The notes under the pieces are model-generated. The model ran no database searches. It saw nothing but the letters and a program-made list of their open reading frames with translations, and had not been told where the DNA came from. Position numbers and translations under genes: made by a program. This document shows positions 35,870-44,852 of a DNA stretch of 49,315 nt, piece by piece. The stretch spans positions 1-49,315 of the forward strand of contig NZ_JAUYRI010000029.1 of assembly GCF_030696885.1 (NCBI RefSeq). Direction: 5' to 3'. Source of the DNA: Thiobacillus sp. Its GTDB lineage: Bacteria; Pseudomonadota; Gammaproteobacteria; Burkholderiales; Thiobacillaceae. How positions within the stretch are numbered: the first letter of the stretch is position 1; each line of letters starts with the position of its first letter.

Positions 35870-36319
35870 TCAGGTGCGCGGCTGCGCCAGAAAACGGTCG
35901 AGTTGTCGCGCAAACGCCTGCCTGTCTGCCTGCGACAGCGCCGCCGGCCCGCCGATATCCACCCCGGCGCCGCGCAGGTTTTCCATGAAATCGCGCAGGC
36001 CCAGCCGTTCGCGGATGCTGTCGGCGCTGTAGAGTTCGCCGCGCGGCGACAGTGCGGCGGCCCCGCGTTCGATCAGTGCGGCCGCCAGCGGAATGTCCTC
36101 CGTGATCACCAGATCGCCGGCCGCCACCTCGTCGATGATGTGTCGGTCGGCGACATCGAAGCCCATCGGCACCTGTCGTGCGCGGATATAAGGGGAGGGC
36201 GGCACCCGCAGCAGGCGGTTGGCCACCAGCGTCAGCGGCAGCTGCGTCCGCTCGGCCACCCGGAACAAAATGTCCTTGATCGCCGCCGGGCAGGCGTCGC
36301 CGTCAACCCAGATATGCAT
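35870..36319 (-). CDS. yaiI: YaiI/YqxD family protein (DUF188)
   Basis: This 149-residue soluble protein of the DUF188 family has an N-terminal [17 protein letters not shown], plus [13 protein letters not shown] and [16 protein letters not shown], all diagnostic. The acidic residues in VDGDACP and TEDIPLA resemble a PIN/NYN-like nuclease site, but biochemical function is not established. It lies 9 bases after ypfJ on the same strand, so the two are probably cotranscribed. Confidence 0.88.
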   Translation of the reverse strand: MHIWVDGDACPAAIKDILFRVAERTQLPLTLVANRLLRVPPSPYIRARQVPMGFDVADRHIIDEVAAGDLVITEDIPLAAALIERGAAALSPRGELYSADSIRERLGLRDFMENLRGAGVDIGGPAALSQADRQAFARQLDRFLAQPRT

Positions 36320-36328
36320 GGCAAACGC

Positions 36329-37180
36329 CTACAGCCGCGCCGCCTGGAAGGTGTCGCACTGCTCCGGGTCGCCGCCCTGCAGGCCGTTGCTGAACCAGCG
36401 CATGCGCTGCGCCGACGAACCGTGGGTGAAGGAATCCGGCACCACATGGCCGCGGGCCTGTTTCTGCAGGCGGTCGTCGCCCACGCCCGCCGCGGCCGCC
36501 AGCGCCTCTTCGGTGTCGCCTGGTTCCAGAATCTGCCGTGCCTTGTGGGCGTGGTGCGCCCATACGCCGGCAAAGCAGTCGGCCTGCAACTCCATCTTCA
36601 CCTGCAGCGCGTTGCCCTCGACTTCGCCGGCCCGGCTGCGCGCCGCGTGGACCTGTTTCGAAATGCCCAGCAGCGTCTGTACGTGGTGGCCGACTTCATG
36701 CGCCACCACATAAGCCTGCGCAAAGTCGCCCGGCGCGTCGTGGCGCTGCGCCAGATCGTTGAAGAAGCGCATGTCCAGATACAGCTTCTGATCGGCCGGG
36801 CAGTAGAACGGCCCCACCGCCGCCTCGGCAAAGCCGCAGGCCGACTCTACCGCGCCTGAGAACAGCACCAGCGTCGGCTGCTGGTAGCGCTGGCCCGCCG
36901 CCTGGAACAGCGTGCCCCAGACGTCTTCCGTGTCCGCCAGCACCACCGACACGAATTCCTTCAGCCGTTCCTCTTCCGGGCTGAACGTGGCCTGCTGTTC
37001 CGCCTGCGTCGGCGCCTGATTGCCCACCTGGTTCAGCACCACCGACGGGTCCACCCCGAAATACATCGCCACCAGCGCCAGCACGATCGCCCCGATGCCG
37101 CCCCCGGCCAATCCGCGCCCCACCCGCATGCCGCGCCGGTCCTCGATGTTGTCGCTGCGTCGTCCACGTTCCCAGCGCAT
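36329..37180 (-). CDS. ypfJ: Neutral zinc metallopeptidase, YpfJ type
   Basis: This 283-residue protein has one N-terminal membrane segment (LAGGGIGAIVLALVAMYFGV, about residues 24-43) and a periplasmic metallopeptidase domain. The HExxH motif is in AYVVAHEVGHHVQTLLG, and the family blocks GPFYCPADQKLYLDMRFF and ELQADCFAGVWAH follow; the latter probably supplies a further metal ligand. The start RWERGRRSDNIEDRRG is typical. The physiological substrate is unknown. It is divergent from the porin. Confidence 0.88.
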   Translation of the reverse strand: MRWERGRRSDNIEDRRGMRVGRGLAGGGIGAIVLALVAMYFGVDPSVVLNQVGNQAPTQAEQQATFSPEEERLKEFVSVVLADTEDVWGTLFQAAGQRYQQPTLVLFSGAVESACGFAEAAVGPFYCPADQKLYLDMRFFNDLAQRHDAPGDFAQAYVVAHEVGHHVQTLLGISKQVHAARSRAGEVEGNALQVKMELQADCFAGVWAHHAHKARQILEPGDTEEALAAAAGVGDDRLQKQARGHVVPDSFTHGSSAQRMRWFSNGLQGGDPEQCDTFQAARL

Positions 37181-37312
37181 GGCGCCTCCTTATGAGATGT
37201 GCTGCACTTTATCTATAGCGCCTGCGGCGCTTGAATGTCTGATGATACCGGGGCCCTGCTTGATCACCAGCCCGTGGTGCCGCGCCTGCAGACGCGCGGC
37301 CACGGCCCGGCG

Positions 37313-37330
37313 TGTTGCACCTGTGCAACA
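37313..37330. promoter_or_regulatory. Palindrome upstream of the porin gene (possible operator)
   Basis: TGTTGCAC-CT-GTGCAACA is a perfect 8-base inverted repeat, 47 bases upstream of the porin -35. The symmetry and place suit a dimeric activator or repressor site. It does not match FNR, Fur or LexA boxes that I know. Confidence 0.5.
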
Positions 37331-37376
37331 AAACAACACTTTTCGCCCTTCGTGGCAGAAAAAACAACAGCTTTGC

Positions 37377-37404
37377 TTGCTGGCCTGCCCCTTGTCTGGA
37401 TAAT
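37377..37404 (+). promoter_or_regulatory. Candidate promoter for the porin gene
   Basis: TTGCTG (37377-37382) and GATAAT (37399-37404) are 16 bases apart, giving a leader of about 80 bases. Confidence 0.5.
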
Positions 37405-37490
37405 CGACCTCGTCCCCAGGCATTCAGTCTGTGCAGGACAGCTCTGCAGAGCTTGAACAAGCTTTTATTCCAATCCAAGGAGATAAACAG

Positions 37491-38486
37491 ATGATGAAGA
37501 AAATCCTCGCAGCAGCGATCGTTTCCGCTTTCGCTGCCCCCGCATTCGCAGCCACCGCCAACGTTGACGTCTACGGCAAGCTGCATTTGTCCATTAATGC
37601 CTTTGACGATCAGCCCTCCAACATCAGTGATGTGGGTATTTCCTCCAACGCCAGCCGCATCGGCTTCAAGGGCACCGAAGATCTCGGTGGCGGCCTGGCC
37701 GCGATTTGGCAAATCGAGCAGACCGTCAATATGGACGAGGGTAGCGGCAACTTCGCCACCCGTAACACCTTTGTCGGCCTGAAGGGCGGCTTCGGTACGG
37801 CGCTGATTGGCCGTCACGACACCCCCCTGAAGCTGGTCGGCCGCACGGTCGACCTGTTCGGCGACACCATGGCTGACTCGCGCAACGTGATGGCCGACGC
37901 GAATGGCCGTCCCAACAACGTCTTGATGTACACGTCGCCTACCTTCACGGGCGTGAACATCGCTGCTGCCTATGTCACCGGTAGTTCCACCACTACCACG
38001 TCTGATGCCGACGACACCGACATGTACAGCCTGAGCGTCACCTACAAGAACGGCCCCCTGTTCCTGGGCGCCGCCTACGAGGACGGCGATGGCCTGTCCG
38101 CAACCGTGGACAAAGCGGCGCGTCTGGCTGCAGGTTTCACCATGGGTAACTTGAAGTTTGTGGCTCAGTACGACAAGACCGACAGCATCTCCGGCACTGC
38201 CGACAGCGATGCCTGGATGGTGGGCGCTGGTTTCACTATGGGCAACGTCGTGCTGAAAGCCAACTACATGGAGAGTGATGTCGACAACACCGGCAACGAT
38301 CCCCAGCAGTGGACGATCGGTGCTGACTACAACCTGTCCAAGCGCACCAGCGTCTATGCGCTGTACGCCAATGGCGAGTACATCAACGTGGGTGCTGGCG
38401 CTGGCACCAGCGACCAGGTTGGTTCCTGCACAACCTGTGGTGGCGATATCTCCGTCATCTCGTTGGGCGTGGTCCACACCTTCTAA
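37491..38486 (+). CDS. Outer-membrane porin (Gram-negative general porin family)
   Basis: This 331-residue trimeric-type porin has 16 predicted strands. The signal peptide KKILAAAIVSAFAAPAFA is followed by mature ATANVDVYGKLHLSINAF. SRIGFKGTEDLGGGLAAIWQIEQ and RNTFVGLKGGFGTALIGRHDTPLK, the constriction loop region, are typical of beta-proteobacterial porins. The last residue is Phe (VVHTF), the Bam recognition signal. Two cysteines in the last loop (GSCTTCGGD) are unusual for porins. ATG 37491 is spaced best from AAGGAGA. It has its own promoter and terminator, as expected for an abundant protein. Confidence 0.92.
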   Translation: MMKKILAAAIVSAFAAPAFAATANVDVYGKLHLSINAFDDQPSNISDVGISSNASRIGFKGTEDLGGGLAAIWQIEQTVNMDEGSGNFATRNTFVGLKGGFGTALIGRHDTPLKLVGRTVDLFGDTMADSRNVMADANGRPNNVLMYTSPTFTGVNIAAAYVTGSSTTTTSDADDTDMYSLSVTYKNGPLFLGAAYEDGDGLSATVDKAARLAAGFTMGNLKFVAQYDKTDSISGTADSDAWMVGAGFTMGNVVLKANYMESDVDNTGNDPQQWTIGADYNLSKRTSVYALYANGEYINVGAGAGTSDQVGSCTTCGGDISVISLGVVHTF

Positions 38487-38524
38487 TTCAACGCCGGGGC
38501 AACCCGGTTTGAAAAACGAAGTTG

Positions 38525-38552
38525 AAACGGGCTCCTTCGGGAGCCCGTTTCT
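38525..38552 (+). terminator. Rho-independent terminator after the porin gene
   Basis: AAACGGGCTCC, loop TTCG, GGAGCCCGTTT, then CT. The stem is 11 perfect pairs with a stable tetraloop, and the T-run is short. Confidence 0.85.
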
Positions 38553-38629
38553 ATTGGATATGCTGGATACGAACGCTTAATATCGTCCTTAGCCGTTGGT
38601 TCGTTTCACCTTGTGACAAAAGACTCCAA

Positions 38630-41245
38630 ATGATGCCGTCGTTCCATGTTGCCGCACTGCCGCCTGATTTACAGCAAACGCTGCGCCTGGCGCTCGAATT
38701 CCGCAGGGGCGGACGCCTCGACGAGGCCGAAGCGCTGTACCGCAACGGACTCGTTCGTCACCCCCGGCAGCCCAATTTGCTGGGGCATCTGGGCGAGTTG
38801 CTGATGCAGAAAGGCAATTTCACTGCAGCGCAGCCGTTGCTGGAGCAGGTGCGCCAGATGGAACCCGGTGTCGCCCAGCACTGGCTGCTGTTGACCCAAT
38901 GCCTGCTCGCGCTGGGGCACGCAAAAGACGCGAAAAAGCTCATTTCCGAAGCGATCGGCAAGGGCCTGCGCCATCCCATGGCAGATGAACTGCTCCGGCA
39001 GGCGCGTTCCGGGCACAAGCAGAAAGCCGAGAAACCCGTTCCGCTGAACGAAGCGCTGCGCCAGCTCGACGCCTTGTTTCAGGCGGGCCGATATGCCGAA
39101 ATGGAGGCGTTTGCGAGAGTGGTGCAGCGCCGCCACGCCAAAGCGCCACGGGTGTGGTATCTGCTGGGTATGGCCGCACTGGCACAAGGGCGCTACCAGG
39201 ATGCGATACAGCCGCTGTGGCATGCAGTGGAACACGAGCCTGGCATGGCGCCGGCGCAGTTCAATCTCGGCTTCGCCCTGGAGGAGCTGGGGCGCTTTGA
39301 TGAGGCGCTGGAAGCCTACAGGCGCACGATAGAAATTGCCCCGCAATTGGCGGATGCGCACAACAATCTGGGTAATGTGCTGCAGAAGCTCAATCGTTCC
39401 AGTGAGGCCTTGGTGGCCTACGACAGAGCGCTCGTGCTGCGGCCGGAATCAGCCGGATATCACATGAACCGCGGGGATGCCCTGCGGGGTATGGAGCGGC
39501 TGGAAGAGGCGATATCCGCCTACGAGAGGGCACTCAATCTCCAACCCGGCCTGGTTGAAGTCCATGTCAACCTCGCGCTGGTCTTACACCTGCTGGGGAG
39601 ATACGAGGAATCCATTGAGGTTTCGCAGCGCGCGATTAAGCTTCGTCCCAAATACTTCGACGCCTACCAAGGTTTGGGCCATGCCTTACGCAGACTTAAG
39701 CGCTATGAAGATGCGGCCGCGGCTTACCGCTATGCGGCCGAACTCAGGCCGGATGAGGCCTCGTCGTACATCAGCCTTGGCGCAACGCTGAGAGACGCAT
39801 CTAGGCATGATGGTGCGCTGACCGCGTTGCAGCGGGCGCTCGAGTTGAAGCCGGATTCCGCTGCGGCGATTAATCTGTTTGCGAGTACCTTGCTGGATCT
39901 GGGGCGTTACGACAAAGCGATTGACGTCTATCACCAGGGGCTGGCGCTTCTGTCACGCGATCCGGAAGGGTTCTTCAGTACGTACAGCAATTTGCTGCTG
40001 GTGCTCAACTATCGGGCGCGCGATACGCCGGAAACGTTGCTTGCCAAGGCGCGAGTATTCGGCGAGAAAGCGGCGCAAAAGGCTGTAAGGTTTGTAGATT
40101 ACGACAATCCGATCGACCCTGATCGTCGACTGCGTGTGGGACTGGTGTCGGGCGATCTGGGGCAGCATCCAGTGGGGTATTTTTTGCAGAATGTGCTGGA
40201 GCATCTCGCTTCGGACAAGCTGGAGCTGTTTGTCTACGCGACGGCTGAGCGCAAGGATGCGCTCAACGAGCGGCTGCGCCGGTCGATTCCACACTGGCAC
40301 GATGCCAGCGTTGCCAAGATGAGTGATGAGGTGCTTGCGAACAAGATTCGGGCGGACGGCATCGATATCCTGATCGATCTGGCCGGACATACGTCGAAAA
40401 ACAGGCTCCCCGTGTTTGCATGGAAAGCGGCGCCAGTGCAGGTGACTTGGCTGGGCTACCTTGGAACCACCGGTTTGGACACCATGGATTACATTCTCGC
40501 CGACCGCTGGGCGTTGCCGCACGGGGAGGAGAGGCAGTTTACGGAAACGCCATGGCGCTTGCCCGAAACCTATATCTGTTTCTCGCCGCCGGATCTGACT
40601 CTCGAGGTCGAGCCCCTGGCCGCGCTGGGCGAGGGTTACGTCACATTTGGCTGCTTCAACAATCTGAACAAGATCAGTGATCAGGTTGTTGCTTGCTGGG
40701 CGCGTGTTTTGCAGGCTGTGCCTGGCGGGCGGCTTTACTTGAAAACCAAAACTTTGGGCGTGTCTGAAGTGCGCGAGAAGCTTGTGTCCGACTTTGGCCG
40801 CTTCGGCATTGCTCCAGAACGCCTGATCCTTGATGGGCAATTTGCCAACCATGAGGAGCATTTCCGGGCTTATCACCGAGTCGACATTGCCTTGGATCCT
40901 TTCCCTTATCCCGGTATCACCACCACGGTAGAAGCGCTCTGGATGGGGGTGCCCGTGCTGTCGATGAAAGGAGATCGCTTTATCAGCCATCAGGGGGAGT
41001 CGATTTTGAACAACGTCGGGCTGCCGGAATGGATCGCAGCTGACGAAGACGACTACGTGGCAAAGGCGGTGGCATTTTCTGGCGATATCCAGGAATTGGG
41101 AGCTTTACGGGCAGGTTTGCGCGAGCGCCTACGGGCTTCGCCCCTTTGTGATGCGCCACGCTTCGCGGGCAATCTGGAGCATGCCTTGCGTGGGATGTGG
41201 CAAAAATGGTGTTGGCAGCAGAAACCATCCGAAGTGGCTAATTAA
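38630..41245 (+). CDS. TPR and O-GlcNAc-transferase-like protein (SPINDLY type, GT41)
   Basis: This 871-residue protein has about 480 residues of tetratricopeptide repeats (for example AQFNLGFALEELGRFDEALEAYRR, shown here as AQFNLGFALEEL then GRFDEALEAYRR). A GT41 catalytic domain follows. Its blocks are LRVGLVSGDLGQHPVGYF (His in the catalytic-base region), DILIDLAGHTSKNRL, PVQVTWLGYLGTTGLDTMDY and DPFPYPGITTTVEALWMGVPVLSM. Such enzymes transfer a sugar to Ser/Thr of proteins. No signal peptide is present, so it is cytoplasmic. ATG 38630 (or 38633) has no clear ribosome site, which hints at low expression. Target and sugar are unknown; there is no flagellin gene nearby. Confidence 0.88.
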   Translation: MMPSFHVAALPPDLQQTLRLALEFRRGGRLDEAEALYRNGLVRHPRQPNLLGHLGELLMQKGNFTAAQPLLEQVRQMEPGVAQHWLLLTQCLLALGHAKDAKKLISEAIGKGLRHPMADELLRQARSGHKQKAEKPVPLNEALRQLDALFQAGRYAEMEAFARVVQRRHAKAPRVWYLLGMAALAQGRYQDAIQPLWHAVEHEPGMAPAQFNLGFALEELGRFDEALEAYRRTIEIAPQLADAHNNLGNVLQKLNRSSEALVAYDRALVLRPESAGYHMNRGDALRGMERLEEAISAYERALNLQPGLVEVHVNLALVLHLLGRYEESIEVSQRAIKLRPKYFDAYQGLGHALRRLKRYEDAAAAYRYAAELRPDEASSYISLGATLRDASRHDGALTALQRALELKPDSAAAINLFASTLLDLGRYDKAIDVYHQGLALLSRDPEGFFSTYSNLLLVLNYRARDTPETLLAKARVFGEKAAQKAVRFVDYDNPIDPDRRLRVGLVSGDLGQHPVGYFLQNVLEHLASDKLELFVYATAERKDALNERLRRSIPHWHDASVAKMSDEVLANKIRADGIDILIDLAGHTSKNRLPVFAWKAAPVQVTWLGYLGTTGLDTMDYILADRWALPHGEERQFTETPWRLPETYICFSPPDLTLEVEPLAALGEGYVTFGCFNNLNKISDQVVACWARVLQAVPGGRLYLKTKTLGVSEVREKLVSDFGRFGIAPERLILDGQFANHEEHFRAYHRVDIALDPFPYPGITTTVEALWMGVPVLSMKGDRFISHQGESILNNVGLPEWIAADEDDYVAKAVAFSGDIQELGALRAGLRERLRASPLCDAPRFAGNLEHALRGMWQKWCWQQKPSEVAN

Positions 41246-41418
41246 ACAGAGCCACGATAAGTGCTGGCTTCCCCGGAGCGCGGTTTTTTTTTGTCACTTT
41301 CCACCCTCTCGAAGTCATGCGTGATCTCGGCCGTCTTGCCGAGCATGATGGTGGGCAGGCAGCGACTCGGTGGGCGCGGAGCGCCGGGTGCGGGAGCGCG
41401 AAGCAGGCCCCGATCCAG
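41246..41418. other. Convergent gap with remnant of an osmC-like 3' end
   Basis: Positions 41308-41349 match 41434-41475, the end of the OsmC gene, at 36 of 42 bases with an offset of 126 bases, a multiple of three. On the - strand the remnant reads IMLGKTAEITHDFERVE, against IMLGKTAVITHDFEIQEA in the gene. A nine-T run lies at 41283-41291 on the + strand. I see no complete gene here. Confidence 0.6.
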
Positions 41419-41835
41419 TCACGCTTCTTGAATCTCGAAATCGTGCGTAATGACGGCCGTCTTGCCCAGCATGATCGAGGCCGAGCAGTACTTCTCGGCA
41501 GAGAGCTTGACCGCCTGTTCGACGCGTTTGGGATCAAGGCCCTTGCCGGTGACGGTGAAGTGGACGTGGATTTTGGTGAACACCTTGGGGTCGCTGTCGG
41601 CGCGTTCGGCGCTGAGGTCGGCGACGCAGTCGGTGATCTGCTGGCGGCTTTTGCGCAGGATCAGGACGACGTCGAAGGCGGAGCAGCCGCCCAGTCCCAT
41701 CAGCAGCATTTCCATCGGGCGTACGCCGAGGTTCTTGCCGCCGGATTCGGGCGCGCCGTCCATGACGACGCTGTGGCCGGATTCGCTCTGGCCGACGAAG
41801 CTGACGCCTTCGATGAGTTTGACGCGGGCTTTCAT
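41419..41835 (-). CDS. OsmC family protein (YhfA-like)
   Basis: OsmC/Ohr-family proteins reduce peroxides through two cysteines. The 138-residue protein has GVRPMEMLLMGLGGCSAFDVV (Cys at about 51) and SAEKYCSASIMLGKT (Cys at about 117), the two expected positions, so both catalytic residues are present. The N-terminus KARVKLIEGVSFVGQSESGH resembles E. coli YhfA. It lies 9 bases after an ElyC/YdcF-like gene on the same strand. Downstream is a second, detached copy of its last codons. Confidence 0.88.
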   Translation of the reverse strand: MKARVKLIEGVSFVGQSESGHSVVMDGAPESGGKNLGVRPMEMLLMGLGGCSAFDVVLILRKSRQQITDCVADLSAERADSDPKVFTKIHVHFTVTGKGLDPKRVEQAVKLSAEKYCSASIMLGKTAVITHDFEIQEA

Positions 41836-41844
41836 GGGCTTCCT

Positions 41845-42606
41845 TCAGGCAAAAATCGAGCGGAGTTTGTACCATAAAATGCCCAGCCATTCGTGCAGGG
41901 CAAAGGTGCTGTCGCGCAAGCCGGCGGGCGTGGGCAGGACGTCGAGGATGGAGTCGAGCCGGGTGCTGGAAAACTGGATACCGGCGGGGATGACGTCGAG
42001 CCCCTGCGCCTCGAACAGGGGGACGGCGCGGCGCAGGTGCCAGGCGTGGGTGACCAGCACGATGCGCTGGACGCCCGCCTGTTTGAGCGGCGCTGCGGAC
42101 AATCGGGCGTTGTCCCAGGTGGTGAGGGCGGCGTCTTCGACCCAGTGGGTGGTCAGGCCGTATTCGGTCTGCAGGATGTGTTGCATGATGCGGCCTTCGG
42201 CAAGTTCGCCGCCGCCGGGTTTGCCGCCGGTGGCGAGGATCGGCAGCGCGCTGGCGCGATGGAGGAAGGCGGCGTAACGCAGGCGTTCCAGGCTGATGCC
42301 GTTGAGGGTGTCGCTGCCATATTCGGCCGAGTCCACCCGCCGGCCGCCGCCGAGGACGACGATGGCGTGGGCGTCCTGCAGCGTATCGGGGCTGACCGGC
42401 GTGCTGATTTCCAGGGTTTTCAGCAGCAGGCCGCCGACCCAGGGGGTGGAGAGGGCATACAGCGCGGTGGTGGACAGCAGGATCAGCGACATGGACAGGC
42501 GTGGACGGCGGCGATGAAAAAAGAGCCCGGCGGCGAGCAGGATCACCAGCACCAGCGGAGGCAGCAGGGCGGCGGCGATGAGGTTGGTTGCAAGCCAGGC
42601 GGTCAT
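41845..42606 (-). CDS. ElyC/YdcF-family membrane protein (DUF218)
   Basis: This 253-residue protein has two N-terminal membrane helices ([20 protein letters not shown] and [16 protein letters not shown]) and a periplasmic DUF218 domain starting [32 protein letters not shown] and [18 protein letters not shown] are family blocks. Topology and length match E. coli ElyC, needed for peptidoglycan/undecaprenyl-phosphate metabolism, though YdcF and SanA are also relatives. ATG 42606 was chosen over the longer frame to 42714, which lacks support. It is divergent from rplM. Confidence 0.82.
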   Translation of the reverse strand: MTAWLATNLIAAALLPPLVLVILLAAGLFFHRRRPRLSMSLILLSTTALYALSTPWVGGLLLKTLEISTPVSPDTLQDAHAIVVLGGGRRVDSAEYGSDTLNGISLERLRYAAFLHRASALPILATGGKPGGGELAEGRIMQHILQTEYGLTTHWVEDAALTTWDNARLSAAPLKQAGVQRIVLVTHAWHLRRAVPLFEAQGLDVIPAGIQFSSTRLDSILDVLPTPAGLRDSTFALHEWLGILWYKLRSIFA

Positions 42607-42721
42607 GGCGTGGATTGTATGCTGCCCGACGGGGCCTGCCCAAGCCTTGCGGCCATTGCGCGGCAAACCCGACTGCGGTCCAGGGGCCGCCAGCGCCATT
42701 GCGGCCGGGTGCAAGCAGTGT

Positions 42722-42751
42722 TTGACTTTGTGCAGGGTGCGCAGTTAAAAT
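42722..42751 (+). promoter_or_regulatory. Promoter for rplM-rpsI
   Basis: TTGACT (42722-42727) and TAAAAT (42746-42751) are 18 bases apart, 42 bases before the rplM start. No other good candidate lies in the 186-base divergent gap. Confidence 0.6.
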
Positions 42752-42792
42752 GCCCGGCTTTCCGAGATTGTCCTCTGTATAGAGGTTGGGTC

Positions 42793-43239
42793 ATGAAAAC
42801 GTTTTCCGCTAAAGGGCATGAAGTCAAACGCGACTGGTTCGTGGTTGATGCCGACAACAAAGTGCTGGGTCGCCTGGCTTCCGAGATTGCACGCCGCCTG
42901 CGCGGCAAGCATAAGCCGGAGTTCACCCCCCACGCCGACACCGGCGATTACATCGTGGTGGTCAACGCCAGCAAGATGGTCGTGACCGGCAACAAGGGCC
43001 TCGACAAGAAATACTATCGCCACTCCGGCTATCCCGGCGGCCTCTACGAAACCAACTTCGACAAGATGCAGGAGCGCTTTCCCGGCCGTGCGCTGGAGAA
43101 GGCGGTCAAGGGCATGCTGCCCAAGGGCCCGCTCGGCTACGCCATGATCAAGAAAATGAAAATCTACGCGGGCGCGGACCATCCGCATGAGGCTCAACAG
43201 CCCCAGCCCCTCGAACTCAACGTTAAGGCTGCATCATGA
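42793..43239 (+). CDS. rplM: 50S ribosomal protein L13
   Basis: This early-assembly 50S protein has 148 residues. [38 protein letters not shown] and HSGYPGGL are diagnostic. The ending [13 protein letters not shown] is typical. Its stop overlaps the rpsI start by four bases (ATGA), the conserved rplM-rpsI coupling. Confidence 0.97.
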   Translation: MKTFSAKGHEVKRDWFVVDADNKVLGRLASEIARRLRGKHKPEFTPHADTGDYIVVVNASKMVVTGNKGLDKKYYRHSGYPGGLYETNFDKMQERFPGRALEKAVKGMLPKGPLGYAMIKKMKIYAGADHPHEAQQPQPLELNVKAAS

Positions 43240-43628
43240 TCGGTAACTACAACTACGGTACGGGTCGCCGCAAGGAATCGGTTGCGCGCGTGTTCATCAA
43301 GGCCGGCAGCGGCAAGATCGTTGTCAACGAAAAGCCGGTGGACGACTATTTCTCGCGCGAAACCGGCCGCATGGTCGTGCGCCAGCCGCTGGTGCTGACC
43401 GACAACCTGAACACGTTCGACATCATGGTCAACGTGGCAGGCGGTGGTGAATCCGGCCAGGCCGGTGCAGTGCGTCACGGCATCACCCGTGCGCTGATCG
43501 AGTTCTCGCCCGAACTGAAGCCCGCGCTGAAGGCCGCCGGTCTGGTGACCCGCGATGCCCGCGAAGTCGAACGGAAAAAAGTCGGCTTCCACAAGGCGCG
43601 TCGCCGCAAGCAGTTCTCCAAGCGTTAA
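43236..43628 (+). CDS. rpsI: 30S ribosomal protein S9
   Basis: This 130-residue protein has a C-terminal tail that reaches the P-site tRNA and ends [17 protein letters not shown], with the invariant final Ser-Lys-Arg. The start [19 protein letters not shown] and [15 protein letters not shown] are diagnostic. A strong terminator follows. Confidence 0.97.
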   Translation: MIGNYNYGTGRRKESVARVFIKAGSGKIVVNEKPVDDYFSRETGRMVVRQPLVLTDNLNTFDIMVNVAGGGESGQAGAVRHGITRALIEFSPELKPALKAAGLVTRDAREVERKKVGFHKARRRKQFSKR

Positions 43629-43642
43629 ACTCGCTTCGAGCC

Positions 43643-43675
43643 AAAAAAGCCGTCCGCTTCAGGGCGGCTTTTTTT
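43643..43675 (+). terminator. Rho-independent terminator after rpsI
   Basis: AAAAAAGCCGTCC, loop GCTTCA, GGGCGGCTTTTTTT. The stem includes one T-G pair and is followed by a T-run. Confidence 0.88.
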
Positions 43676-43731
43676 ATATCTGAACGCACGGCTGTCTTAC
43701 AATTCAGTCATTCATTGCAAGGATTCACACC

Positions 43732-44760
43732 ATGATCAAAGTCGGTATCGTCGGCGGCACGGGCTACACCGGGGTCGAACTGCTGCGCCTGCTGGCGCGC
43801 CACCCGCACGTGGAATTGAAGGCGATCACCTCGCGCAAGGAAGCGGGCATGCCGGTGGCCGAGATGTTCCCCAACCTGCGCGGCCGCGTGAAGCTGGCGT
43901 TTTCCACGCCTGAGGAGGCCGGCCTGGAACACTGCGACGTGGTGTTCTTCGCCACCCCCAACGGCGTGGCGATGCAGCAGACGCGTGCGCTGCTCGATGC
44001 CGGCGTCAAGGTGATTGACCTCGCGGCCGATTTCCGCATCAAGGACATCGCGGTGTGGGAGAAGTGGTACAAGATGGAGCACGCCTGCCCCGACCTGGTG
44101 GCAGAGGCCGTGTATGGCCTGCCGGAGGTCAACCGTGCAGCGATCAAGGGCGCACGGCTGATCGCCAACCCGGGCTGCTACCCCACGGCGGTACAGTTGG
44201 GCTTTCTGCCGCTGCTGGAGTCGGGTGCGGTCAATACCGGCTTTCTGGTGGCGGACGCCAAGTCGGGCGTATCGGGTGCCGGCCGCAAGCCGGAAACCCA
44301 TATCCTGTTTGCCGAGGCGGCGGACAACTTCAAGGCCTACGCCGTCGCCGGCCACCGCCACTGGCCGGAAATCAAGCAGGGGCTGGATGGCTTCGCCGGC
44401 AAGCCGGTGGACTTCACCTTCGTGCCCCACCTGACGCCGCTGATCCGGGGCATCCATGCCACCCTGTACGCAAAAGTCAGCGCGGACGTCGACCTGCAGG
44501 CGCTGTTCGAGAAGCGCTATGCGGGCGAGGCGTTCGTCGACGTGCTGCCCGCCGGCAGCCACCCGGAAACCCGCTCGGTACGCGGCGCCAACGTCTGCCG
44601 CATTGCGGTGCACCGGCCGCAGGGCGGCGACACCGTGGTGGTGCTGTCGGTGATCGACAACCTGGTCAAGGGCGCGGCGGGGCAGGCGGTGCAGAACATG
44701 AATATTCTGTTTGACCTGCCCGAAGACACGGCGCTGGCCGACATCGGCATGCTGCCTTAA
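43732..44760 (+). CDS. argC: N-acetyl-gamma-glutamyl-phosphate reductase
   Basis: This NADPH-dependent arginine biosynthesis enzyme has 342 residues. The N-terminal Rossmann motif [18 protein letters not shown] and the catalytic Cys149 in [13 protein letters not shown] are present, with [12 protein letters not shown] and a C-terminal [23 protein letters not shown] is the likely ribosome site. A -10-like TACAAT lies at 43698, but I found no matching -35. The rpsI-argC-erpA order is common in betaproteobacteria. Confidence 0.96.
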   Translation: MIKVGIVGGTGYTGVELLRLLARHPHVELKAITSRKEAGMPVAEMFPNLRGRVKLAFSTPEEAGLEHCDVVFFATPNGVAMQQTRALLDAGVKVIDLAADFRIKDIAVWEKWYKMEHACPDLVAEAVYGLPEVNRAAIKGARLIANPGCYPTAVQLGFLPLLESGAVNTGFLVADAKSGVSGAGRKPETHILFAEAADNFKAYAVAGHRHWPEIKQGLDGFAGKPVDFTFVPHLTPLIRGIHATLYAKVSADVDLQALFEKRYAGEAFVDVLPAGSHPETRSVRGANVCRIAVHRPQGGDTVVVLSVIDNLVKGAAGQAVQNMNILFDLPEDTALADIGMLP

Positions 44761-44795
44761 ACAGCGGAACTCCGTGGCCCAAACAGGGTCTTTGC

Positions 44796-44823
44796 TTGAC
44801 GCAAGCCGGGTGATGCGGATAAT
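44796..44823 (+). promoter_or_regulatory. Promoter for erpA
   Basis: TTGACG (44796-44801) and GATAAT (44818-44823) are 16 bases apart, 29 bases before the erpA start. No IscR-type site was recognised. Confidence 0.6.
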
Positions 44824-44852
44824 CACCTCATACGTTTTCAAGGAGCACCACC

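Larger units (their letters stand above)
37181..37490. other. 310-base divergent intergenic region, ypfJ to porin
   Basis: No gene is seen. It holds a small inverted repeat AGCGCC-TGC-GGCGCT (37217-37231), a GC-rich stretch (37270-37312), an 18-base palindrome (37313-37330), an A-rich segment with repeated AACAAC words (37329-37371), the porin promoter (37377-37404) and a porin leader of about 80 bases with an AAGGAGA ribosome site. Confidence 0.7.

Noticed and set aside
41238..41537. A 99-codon - strand frame near the OsmC 3' end with two similar segments (CWARRPSLRTIS and CSARRPRSRMTS)
   Set aside because: It is a shifted frame over the OsmC end and its detached copy. The internal similarity simply reflects the 126-base duplication, and it is not a repeat protein.
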